In this document: positions 6,329 through 12,668 of the stretch, in pieces
Position numbering within the stretch: position 1 is the first letter of the stretch
How the letters are laid out: each line of letters starts with the position of its first letter
Position numbers and translations under genes: made by a program
Origin: Fidelibacterota bacterium UBA7300
GTDB taxonomy: Bacteria; Fidelibacterota; Marinisomatia; Marinisomatales; UBA2128
Reading direction: 5' to 3'
Length of the DNA stretch: 13,835 bases
NCBI GenBank assembly: GCA_002471865.1
Contig: DKQU01000024.1
Location: forward strand, 1-13,835
Notes under the pieces: generated by a model
Database searches by the model: none
What the model was told of the DNA's origin: nothing
What the model saw: the letters and a program-made list of their open reading frames with translations, nothing else

Positions 6329-9300
6329 TTACGCTATCGCTTCCCGCAGCCTATTCGTCAGAACTCTCATAATTCCCTGCACAATATCCATCCGAGATCC
6401 CATCAAATCGAAGAAATCTTCTCCGCCGATTCGTAGCAGTACCGTCTCGTCCTGAGTTGTAGCTGAGGCTGATCTGGGTTCCTGATCCAGGATAGCCATC
6501 TCGCCAATGAATTCTGAATTCCCTAAAGTTGCGATCTCTTTGCCTTCCTTGTGAATTCGGACTTCTCCATCCACAATAATGAACATGGAATCGCCCGGGT
6601 CGCCATCCTCAAATACAATCTCATTCGATTCAAGATTAATGGTATCAGTGATCTGGGCAATGTGTGCTACTTCTTCACCCGGAATATCCTTAAAGAGAGT
6701 AACTCCCTTAAGAAAAAGGGTTTTTTCCAGTGTTGTGTACATAGGTGTCTCCTCCATTAATTTCCTATTTTCAAGTTCTTCCGGTTTCCAATCCTTTCCT
6801 CTTTTCGCTAAGGTTTCATTGTGGATAGAGCTGTCTCTATCGTTTAGCCACTTTAATGATAAAACTCCTTCACCCAATTCCAATCTTTTCTTTAGAATGT
6901 AGTCAAATGCAACAGCAGATTCGTAATTATTTTTACCATTAAGCCAATGGGTGAGCCATTCTTCCGAGGATTTCGATTGTAAATCAAAGAGTTTATTACC
7001 GACTTGAACTTTCTCGGCGGCATCGATTTCATCCAGAAGTGGTACAACTTTTTCCCGCACTGTCTTTTCGAGAACATTATCAAGATATTCTAAGACATTC
7101 GCCAGTGTAGAAGCTCCGGGAGTTGTGACCGCATGAGCAAATGTTTGTAATGGGGCATCCGGATGATTTAAAAGAGCTAGTTTAAGAATAATCACCTTCA
7201 TTTGACTCAGTTGATGAGACAGCATGTCAGTGACCAATTTTGAGTCACTGTTTTCTTCGAATAGGGAGAGTGCATGTTCAGATTCATACGCTTGCCTCAG
7301 AATTTCTTCTAGAAGAGATACCGTTTCAACCAAAGAAACATCGTTCATTACACCACGCTTTGCTATTCGAGAAAGTGAATCCGTGATTTCCTCCCAACCA
7401 TTAAATGAAGTCTTTGGCCAAACAGTGATGAGAGTATCTACTGTCTCCGGCATATCTAAGTCACCCAGACACCTGAGAACAGCGTTCATGGAACTCAAAT
7501 CATCAATGTCATCAATTTTGATTATCAACTCGGTAAGAGCTTTTGACACGTCTTCGGAGTTATGAAGACGTAGCGATCGTCGAGCAGCAGGTGCTGTATA
7601 AGAATCGTGGAGATTGCTTACGAGGTGTGAAATAAAATTCGAACTTGGCCGGTCTCCAGCAATATTAATGGCCCTCAGACGTACTTCACTGCTGTCATCT
7701 GCCAACAGCTTTTTGAGAAGTTGTTCCGTCAAGACATCCGACAAGTGTCCAACAGTCGATAGAGAGCTCAATCTGATCTCTGCTTCAGGATTTTCAAGGA
7801 GAGAGTCGAGTGCCTTTTGTCCTTCTTTTGCATCGTCACCACCCATGAGCAGAAGTCCTGCAGCAGCAGCAGCTTTGATGGAAGTGTGGCTATCTGCCAC
7901 CAAAGTTTTCATGAGCGGCACAGCTTGTTGGAGTTTCCTGTGACCACAGACAAGAAGTGCGTCAGCAGTCAACTCCCCGTCGGTTTTTTGTGATAGAGCT
8001 AATACGGTGTTATCCGGGATGATATCAGCGGAATTTTTTGTTAGTTCTAAAACCTTACTTTGGATTGCAGTTGAGCTGTTTTCAAGAAGTTTCTGAAGAT
8101 CACCTTTCCAAGCTGTTAATGGAAGGGTGCTAATTGTTTCCAAGGTAAACAGTTGCTGATGCTCATTACCTTCCAAGAGTGTATTTCGCAGAATCTCAAC
8201 AATGGTTGGATCGGTATAGTCGAAATCAAGTTCCTCGAAATCGAGGCGTCGTTTTTCCACAGCCGTTCGGAGTTCAGAGACGTAACCCTTTTTTAACTTG
8301 ATATTGGCAATGATCCAGACGATTAACAGAATAATAGCGGGAATGCTCAGTACCCTTACATCATTAAAGAGTGACATAAGTCCAATGATGAGGATACCTG
8401 TTAATCCACCTGCTAGATTCTTGATGGTTCCATCGATGAACGGCTTTGCCTTGCTCTTCACTTGAGGAGAAACGGGAAGCCAAAGCAGTTGACTGGAGAT
8501 ATCGTGGAGCGTAAATCTAAAGATTTGGTCACCAGCTTTTGCACTGATAGCTGCCGCAAGTACTGGAGTCAACAAAATGGCACTGCTGCCCAAAAGCAGA
8601 GTTCCCGGCAGAAACATCAGAGCGAGAAGTACACCAAACCGGGAGAGAAATCGGCTGGTAAAGAAAAATTGTATCAGGATGGAGATCAAACCAATGGCGC
8701 CGTAAAGTGTACCAAAAAGTGAAGCCATTTCTGACTCATCCAAATTATCGCTAACAATAATTTTCATCTGATAATCCACTAATGATCCCGCAACAGCAGC
8801 AGCAACGATTGTTAGCGTCATCACTTTAAGATAAGGAGAACTAAATACTCCTTCTTTCTTTTTATCTGGACTGAATGTCCTTTTTGAAGAAGAGACAGGA
8901 GTTTCATCTAAGAACTGTCTGATAAAAAGTACCATCAGAAACCCCAATCCAATAAAAAGTGCTGTGGCAGGGAGAAGAAAATCAGCAGAAAATAGATCTA
9001 CCAATATTCCCATAGAGAAGCCTAGAGCGGTATTGGCAACAGCGCCCCCACTGGCGATAACACCGAATAGTCGTTTTGCTTCTCTTGTATCAAACGCAGT
9101 GTTAGTCAAGAGCCAAAACTGGATTACCATAACAGTGCCTATAACTTCAAACCAGACGTAAAGAACAGGATAGATCCATTCAAACGCAAAAAGTTTTATG
9201 ATGAAAAATATGATTATAAAAGATCCTGCTCCACCAGCAAAAGTTGCCAACATGAGAGGGAATAGAGAAAGTCGTTTTGAAAGCTTGGAATGAACAGAAA

Positions 9301-9499
9301 TAGTTAAGGCAATAGCAACAGCAATCAGAATAAACATATGAGGAAGATATTCAGTCGGAAAACGACTGAGAAAAAATGTATCTCTTGCGGTTCTTCCGAA
9401 CACAAAAGAGCCTATTAGGAAAAACCAACAGAGAAAGAAGGATAAGACTCGCTTTCCTTCTCCCTCGTTTATTTGGAGTAATTTATTTAACACAGTCAT
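6329..9499 (-). CDS. Nucleotide-translocase-like membrane protein with HEAT repeats and cNMP-binding domain
   Basis: A 1056-residue inner-membrane protein with three parts. Residues 1-405 hold about ten to twelve hydrophobic segments resembling the ATP:ADP antiporter (NTT/Tlc) and major facilitator fold, with a charged break at about 203-218. Residues 430-890 are an alpha-helical array with HEAT-like units, clearest at 540-650 (for example SSEVRLRAINIAGDR at 603-617). Residues 925-1056 are a cyclic-nucleotide-binding domain: EDGDPGDSMFIIVDGEV at 964-980 and the phosphate-binding cassette FIGEMAILDQEPRSAS at 997-1012, with E1000 and R1009 at the ribose- and phosphate-contacting positions. Similar architectures are known as uncharacterised proteins; transport of ATP is unproven. 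A ligand-gated transporter or membrane scaffold is an inference. The start codon directly follows the stop of the NYN gene (TGAATG), implying coupled translation. No frameshift or truncation is seen. Confidence 0.85.
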   Translation of the reverse strand: MTVLNKLLQINEGEGKRVLSFFLCWFFLIGSFVFGRTARDTFFLSRFPTEYLPHMFILIAVAIALTISVHSKLSKRLSLFPLMLATFAGGAGSFIIIFFIIKLFAFEWIYPVLYVWFEVIGTVMVIQFWLLTNTAFDTREAKRLFGVIASGGAVANTALGFSMGILVDLFSADFLLPATALFIGLGFLMVLFIRQFLDETPVSSSKRTFSPDKKKEGVFSSPYLKVMTLTIVAAAVAGSLVDYQMKIIVSDNLDESEMASLFGTLYGAIGLISILIQFFFTSRFLSRFGVLLALMFLPGTLLLGSSAILLTPVLAAAISAKAGDQIFRFTLHDISSQLLWLPVSPQVKSKAKPFIDGTIKNLAGGLTGILIIGLMSLFNDVRVLSIPAIILLIVWIIANIKLKKGYVSELRTAVEKRRLDFEELDFDYTDPTIVEILRNTLLEGNEHQQLFTLETISTLPLTAWKGDLQKLLENSSTAIQSKVLELTKNSADIIPDNTVLALSQKTDGELTADALLVCGHRKLQQAVPLMKTLVADSHTSIKAAAAAGLLLMGGDDAKEGQKALDSLLENPEAEIRLSSLSTVGHLSDVLTEQLLKKLLADDSSEVRLRAINIAGDRPSSNFISHLVSNLHDSYTAPAARRSLRLHNSEDVSKALTELIIKIDDIDDLSSMNAVLRCLGDLDMPETVDTLITVWPKTSFNGWEEITDSLSRIAKRGVMNDVSLVETVSLLEEILRQAYESEHALSLFEENSDSKLVTDMLSHQLSQMKVIILKLALLNHPDAPLQTFAHAVTTPGASTLANVLEYLDNVLEKTVREKVVPLLDEIDAAEKVQVGNKLFDLQSKSSEEWLTHWLNGKNNYESAVAFDYILKKRLELGEGVLSLKWLNDRDSSIHNETLAKRGKDWKPEELENRKLMEETPMYTTLEKTLFLKGVTLFKDIPGEEVAHIAQITDTINLESNEIVFEDGDPGDSMFIIVDGEVRIHKEGKEIATLGNSEFIGEMAILDQEPRSASATTQDETVLLRIGGEDFFDLMGSRMDIVQGIMRVLTNRLREAIA

Positions 9500-10033
9500 T
9501 CAGTTTTGTTTAGATGATTCATGATCTAAATTATCAGCTCTTCTCTTTTTTTTTGTTAATTCACTTTCCATCATTTCTTTCCATTCCCTCACTTCTTCTG
9601 GGGAAAGAGTGTGTTTGTTCTTAATACCTATTTTGATAGGTCGGCTTGATTTCTTGGTACTAATTAGTTCATGAAAATCAGCAGGCATCATTGTTTGGCA
9701 TCCAGCAGCTATTACTGCATTTCTAATAGCGTGATCTCTGGTAACAACGATGATGCTCCGCTTCTTCCATTTTTCTGCCAGAGAAATGATGAGATCGTCA
9801 GCTTCCCTATTATTTCCGCTGAAACAAACTTCAAGATTATCGTCGTCTTTAGGTGGATCCCAAGATGGATTTCCATCGAACAAAAGGGTGACTACTACCT
9901 TTCGTGTTTGGGTATAGTCTTGAAGCTGGCGGTAAAGTGTCTTTTGACATTCCACGTAGTTTCGATCAAGGAGCTCTAGATAAACAGGAACTTCATGGAT
10001 AAAGTTGTGGCCATCAATGATGTAGCTAATCAT
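9500..10033 (-). CDS. NYN-domain (YacP/Rae1-like) putative endoribonuclease
   Basis: A 177-residue cytoplasmic protein of the NYN/PIN-like fold; Bacillus YacP (Rae1) is a ribosome-associated endoribonuclease of this family. The N-terminal strand YIIDGHNFIH (4-13) carries D7 and N10, LLFDGNPSW (50-58) carries D53, FSGNNREADDLI (71-82) carries D79 and D80, and VVTRDHAIRNAV (96-107) carries D100. These acidic residues form the metal-binding site in the family. The C-terminal 50 residues are lysine- and glutamate-rich, plausibly an RNA- or ribosome-contacting tail. It overlaps the upstream small membrane-protein gene by ATGA and abuts the downstream translocase/HEAT gene, so it is the middle of a coupled operon. 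Fold assignment is firm; the RNA target is unknown. Confidence 0.87.
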   Translation of the reverse strand: MISYIIDGHNFIHEVPVYLELLDRNYVECQKTLYRQLQDYTQTRKVVVTLLFDGNPSWDPPKDDDNLEVCFSGNNREADDLIISLAEKWKKRSIIVVTRDHAIRNAVIAAGCQTMMPADFHELISTKKSSRPIKIGIKNKHTLSPEEVREWKEMMESELTKKKRRADNLDHESSKQN

Positions 10034-10248
10034 GATAATTCAATTATTATATAAACCGCCATCATCAGGAAGACAAGAATTATTATCATTCGGGCAAGAA
10101 CCTTATTACTCGACCGAAAGTAGGCCGGGATGGTATTGTCCATCCGTTTAAGTTCAGCCTGTGTTTTTTTGCTCAATAGTAGTTTGGTGCTGAGGATCAG
10201 CAACCCAAAAAAGAAGAGAAATACCCCAAGCCGCATGAAAAGACTCAT
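10030..10248 (-). CDS. Small two-helix membrane protein, first gene of NYN operon
   Basis: I do not recognise this 72-residue protein. Hydrophobic segments at about 5-26 and 51-70 flank a basic, polar loop (KKTQAELKRMDNTIPAYFRS), which predicts two membrane spans with the loop in the cytoplasm. Its TGA overlaps the start of the NYN gene as ATGA, which is the main evidence that it is translated. No good Shine-Dalgarno sequence precedes the ATG at 10248; M5 is an alternative start. As first gene of the three-gene operon it may tether or regulate the NYN protein or the large translocase-like protein, but that is inference. Confidence 0.65.
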   Translation of the reverse strand: MSLFMRLGVFLFFFGLLILSTKLLLSKKTQAELKRMDNTIPAYFRSSNKVLARMIIILVFLMMAVYIIIELS

Positions 10249-10294
10249 GGGTAGAGTTTAAGGATGACGGAAGGGAATAGCAATATCGGAGAAA

Positions 10295-10453
10295 ATGGAA
10301 GCTGTAAGATATTTAATGGATGATAATGCTAGGTATGTGAAAGTTTTTCCACAATGGAGTTTTTACACTCGATACGTTTGCAAATCTGCTTTCACAGTTC
10401 TACATTCCAATATCTTGACAAATCTTGCTAAAGTACAAATAAACACCATTTAG
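10295..10453 (+). CDS. Doubtful 52-codon ORF upstream of the M20 peptidase gene
   Basis: An ATG at 10295, preceded closely by GGAG at 10288-10291, opens a 52-residue frame. It runs through most of the divergent intergenic region and stops at a TAG overlapping the Shine-Dalgarno sequence of the M20 peptidase gene. The product (beginning MEAVRYLMDDNARYVKVFPQ) has no motif I know. Its stop position would suit translational coupling. Against it: the DNA is more AT-rich than neighbouring genes, and a candidate TTGACA promoter box lies inside it. Confidence 0.2.
   Translation: MEAVRYLMDDNARYVKVFPQWSFYTRYVCKSAFTVLHSNILTNLAKVQINTI
10415..10443 (+). promoter_or_regulatory. Possible promoter for the M20 peptidase gene
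   Basis: A perfect TTGACA -35 box lies at 10415-10420. At the standard 17-base spacing the -10 position (10438-10443) reads only AATAAA, and transcription would begin within or just before the ribosome binding site at 10452. The rest of the 215-base divergent region 10249-10463 holds no other clear site beyond the doubtful small ORF; the promoter for the minus-strand operon must also lie here, but I cannot place it. Confidence 0.25.
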
Positions 10454-10463
10454 GAGGGGAGAA

Positions 10464-11636
10464 ATGAGAAAACTATTCGCTGGAATATTTGTAGTATGTT
10501 ATCTGCTGTGTTTTCTATGGAGTGGATTGTGGGCACAAACGAAGGATGAACTTGTACATGACCTTTCCACTCTCATCAAGTTCCAGACAGTAACCAGAGA
10601 TAATGAAGCCAATCGAGTCGCCATGGAGTGGGTGGTAGAGGAATTGGCAGGACTTCCTGTTCATGTACAATGGTACGAATCGAAAGAATTCCCATCGGTA
10701 GTTATTACCAGTCAGAAAACCATTTGGCCAAAAATTTTATTAGCGGGACACATGGACGTTGTACCGGGGACTGAGGAATCTTTTCACCCGAGAGTTGAGG
10801 ATGGTCGTCTAATAGGTAGAGGTGCTTACGATATGAAGATGGGAATTGCCGCATCCCTGAACATTTTCAAGGCACTTGGAGATGATCTAAATAAATATGA
10901 TGTAGGGCTGATGTTGACTGCAGACGAAGAAATAGGCGGTTTCAATGGAGTGAAATATCTGGTGGAGCAGGGATATGGTGCCGGCATAGTGGTAATGCCG
11001 GACGGTGGTTTTGATTGGAATTTCGAGACTCAAGCCAAAGGCGTTCTATGGCTAGAAGTGACAGCTGAGGGGAAGAGTGCTCACGGATCGCGAACGTGGC
11101 TGGGTGAAAATGCTATTTTGAAATTAGCACGCTTTCTAATTGTGCTGGAAGAGGACTTCGCCACAGAGAAGGAGCCGGGAGACGATTATTATACTACGGT
11201 GAATATAGGCACCATAGAAGGAGGGAAGGCCACCAATCAGGTTCCCGATTTGGCGATGGCAACTGTGGATATTCGTTATACACCTAAGTACACTTCGGAT
11301 GATATGCTGGCCAGAGTTGTCCGAAAAGCCGAACTGTTTGATGGTATTTCTGTGCAGGAGAAAATCTCAGGCGGCAGTCATTTCGCTGATACGAGCAACC
11401 CTCTATTTGTCAGTTTCGTTGCAATTGCTCAGGAAGTGGCTGGCATTGAGGTGGGTGAGACTAAATCACACGGTGCTTCGGATGCCCGATTTTTCTCTGG
11501 CCAGAAAATCCCGACGATGGTTATAGCCGGAAAAGGAGGCAATCATCATGCTGAAGGAGAGTGGGTTGACATTGCCGACTACGAGCAATTCTACCGGGTG
11601 CTGTTAGCTTGGGTGAAAGAGAATGGGCGTAAGTAG
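10464..11636 (+). CDS. Exported M20-family metallopeptidase
   Basis: A 390-residue zinc exopeptidase or amidohydrolase of the M20 (ArgE/DapE/CPG2) superfamily, exported to the periplasm. Residues 1-24 are a signal peptide (cleavage after LWA). Metal ligands are all present: H96 and D98 in AGHMDVVPG, bridging D123 in GRGAYDMKMG, the general base and ligand pair E155-E156 in TADEEIGG, D180 in VMPDGG and a C-terminal histidine in GNHHAEGEW (H361 or H362). The dimerisation domain is at about 190-300 with H207 in SAHGS, and GASDARFF (337-344) is a typical final-domain motif. The strong AGGAGGGG at 10452-10459 fixes the start. Substrate cannot be read from sequence: glutamate carboxypeptidase-like (CPG2) or aminoacyl-peptidase activity fits best. 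The gene stands alone between a divergent operon and a convergent tRNA. Confidence 0.9.
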   Translation: MRKLFAGIFVVCYLLCFLWSGLWAQTKDELVHDLSTLIKFQTVTRDNEANRVAMEWVVEELAGLPVHVQWYESKEFPSVVITSQKTIWPKILLAGHMDVVPGTEESFHPRVEDGRLIGRGAYDMKMGIAASLNIFKALGDDLNKYDVGLMLTADEEIGGFNGVKYLVEQGYGAGIVVMPDGGFDWNFETQAKGVLWLEVTAEGKSAHGSRTWLGENAILKLARFLIVLEEDFATEKEPGDDYYTTVNIGTIEGGKATNQVPDLAMATVDIRYTPKYTSDDMLARVVRKAELFDGISVQEKISGGSHFADTSNPLFVSFVAIAQEVAGIEVGETKSHGASDARFFSGQKIPTMVIAGKGGNHHAEGEWVDIADYEQFYRVLLAWVKENGRK

Positions 11637-11670
11637 ATTCAGGGAGTTCTCAGTAGATAATTCAAAACAA

Positions 11671-11696
11671 AAAGCCCCTAAACTTCTTGGGGCTTT
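11671..11696 (-). terminator. Intrinsic terminator between M20 gene and tRNA-Phe
   Basis: An 8-bp stem AAAGCCCC (11671-11678) / GGGGCTTT (11689-11696) encloses a 10-base loop. Read on the minus strand it is followed by TTGTTTTG, extending a T-rich tract, so it fits best as the terminator of tRNA-Phe. On the plus strand the T-run is short, but the same hairpin could end the M20 peptidase transcript, whose stop codon is 34 bases upstream. It is probably bidirectional. Confidence 0.8.
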
Positions 11697-11703
11697 ATCA
11701 CAG

Positions 11704-11776
11704 TGGCTCGGGACGGAATTGAACCATCGACACAAGGCTTTTCAGGCCTCTGCTCTACCGACTGAGCTACCGAGCC
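11704..11776 (-). tRNA. tRNA-Phe(GAA)
   Basis: Read on the minus strand this folds as a complete 73-nt cloverleaf. The acceptor stem pairs GGCTCGG with CCGAGCC with discriminator A, the D arm carries AGCTCAGTCGGTAGAGC, the anticodon stem GAGGC/GCCTT encloses loop CTGAAAA, and the T arm pairs GATGG with CCGTC around TTCAATT. The anticodon GAA decodes TTC and TTT. The T stem includes one T-G pair and the anticodon stem one G-T pair. CCA is not encoded. It stands alone, converges on the M20 peptidase gene and has a hairpin terminator immediately downstream. Confidence 0.96.
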
Positions 11777-11877
11777 AAAAAAAACTACTGTCAAAAAAGC
11801 GCATCGAAGTTACTTTTACCACCCTCTAAAAGCAACCGCTAATTGGTGTACTTCCCGTCGGATTTTACTTGTGAAGG

Positions 11878-11883
11878 TATAAT
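11878..11883 (+). promoter_or_regulatory. Candidate -10 box for rdgB
   Basis: A perfect TATAAT lies 44 bases before the rdgB start, in the 151-base region between the divergently placed tRNA-Phe and rdgB. No good -35 box is found at the usual distance. Transcription would begin near 11890, leaving a short leader that would include the mini-ORF at 11893. Confidence 0.4.
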
Positions 11884-11892
11884 GATATTCCT

Positions 11893-11931
11893 ATGTTTCC
11901 CGCCGTCGAATCATCGATAGAAATCAAATGA
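11893..11931 (+). CDS. Possible 12-codon leader ORF before rdgB
   Basis: An ATG at 11893 opens a 12-residue frame (MFPAVESSIEIK) whose TGA overlaps the rdgB start as ATGA. The rdgB start has no clear Shine-Dalgarno sequence. If the TATAAT at 11878 is the -10 box, this mini-ORF would be almost leaderless. It could feed ribosomes to rdgB, or be chance. Confidence 0.17.
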   Translation: MFPAVESSIEIK

Positions 11932-12593
11932 GCAAACAGATCATAATAGCAACGAGGAATAGAGACAAGGCAGTGGAGCTTAAAGAACTCCTGAAAAGTG
12001 GAGGTATAGCAGCGAGAACTCTGGATGAAGTTGACCCTGAGCGAAAGATTCCCGAAGTAGAGGAAACAGGCGCTACTCTCGAGGAAAACGCCTTACTCAA
12101 AGCCCGGACTATTTCTGCTATTCTCGGCTTACCTGCCATTGCAGATGATACTGGGTTGGAAGTTGATGCTCTTGATGGAGCACCTGGAATCTATGCTGCT
12201 CGATATGCAGGAGAAGATTGCAGTTATGCCGATAATATCAATAAATTGCTTGTTGAACTGGCTGAAGTGCCGTATTCTGAAAGAATTGCACGATTTCGAA
12301 CGGTCGCCTGTTATACTGATGGTGAAAAGGAACTCACCTCAGAAGGTGTCGTAGAAGGACGTATTACAGATTTACCCCTCGGGGACGACGGATTTGGATA
12401 CGATCCGGTTTTTTTGATACTTCACCTCGGGAAAACATACGCTCAACTGACGAGCGAGGTGAAAAACGAATTGAGTCACAGAAGCAAAGCGATGAAAAAG
12501 CTTATCAAACTTCTAAAGGAGCAGCGGTTTATAAAGTCCCCAACCTCTGGGGATACCGCTTCATTTCATGAAACAAACAGAGGAGTAAGTTAG
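11928..12593 (+). CDS. rdgB: XTP/dITP diphosphatase (Ham1/RdgB)
   Basis: Hydrolyses non-canonical purine nucleoside triphosphates such as dITP, ITP and XTP to the monophosphates and pyrophosphate, keeping them out of DNA and RNA; cytoplasmic. The Ham1 motifs are all present: ATRNRDK at 8-14 (the T/S-x-N-x-x-K nucleotide loop), IADDTGLEVDAL at 71-82 with the catalytic aspartate D74, GAPGIYAARYAG at 84-95, GFGYDPVF at 155-162 and SHRSKA at 183-188. At 221 residues it is about 20 longer than usual; the extra residues after about 200 look non-conserved, as if an earlier stop were lost. The ATG at 11928 gives the canonical N-terminus but lacks a clear Shine-Dalgarno sequence. sprA follows after 75 bases on the same strand and may be co-transcribed. 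Confidence 0.95.
   Translation: MSKQIIIATRNRDKAVELKELLKSGGIAARTLDEVDPERKIPEVEETGATLEENALLKARTISAILGLPAIADDTGLEVDALDGAPGIYAARYAGEDCSYADNINKLLVELAEVPYSERIARFRTVACYTDGEKELTSEGVVEGRITDLPLGDDGFGYDPVFLILHLGKTYAQLTSEVKNELSHRSKAMKKLIKLLKEQRFIKSPTSGDTASFHETNRGVS
12537..12553 (+). other. Small hairpin in the rdgB 3' end
   Basis: TCCCC and GGGGA form a 5-bp stem around a 7-base loop, within the non-conserved tail of rdgB. There is no T-run after it, so it is not a convincing terminator. It could affect mRNA stability or read-through into sprA, or be chance. Confidence 0.2.
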
Positions 12594-12621
12594 TATAGCA
12601 AGATCGTTAACTGCGTGTGTG

Positions 12622-12639
12622 CCCGGACGCGTAACCGGG
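12622..12639 (+). other. Small hairpin between rdgB and sprA
   Basis: CCCGG (12622-12626) and CCGGG (12635-12639) form a 5-bp GC-rich stem with an 8-base loop in the 75-base gap before sprA. No T-run follows on either strand. A role in separating rdgB and sprA expression is possible but unproven. Confidence 0.25.
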
Positions 12640-12668
12640 ATTCTCTAAAGCAGAAGCTTAAGAGGTAA

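Noticed and set aside
6321..6329. Terminator between convergent small membrane-protein and translocase/HEAT genes
   Set aside because: The gap is 7 bases and no convincing hairpin with a T-tract is seen on either strand.
7857..7875. Short GCA/CAG repeat as a possible phase-variable tract
   Set aside because: Only about five trinucleotide units encoding an alanine run in the HEAT region; unit changes would not shift the frame, and alanine runs are normal there.
11623..11829. Plus-strand open frame of 68 codons across the tRNA-Phe locus
   Set aside because: It runs through the terminator hairpin and the antisense of the tRNA, which explains the open frame; no ribosome binding site.
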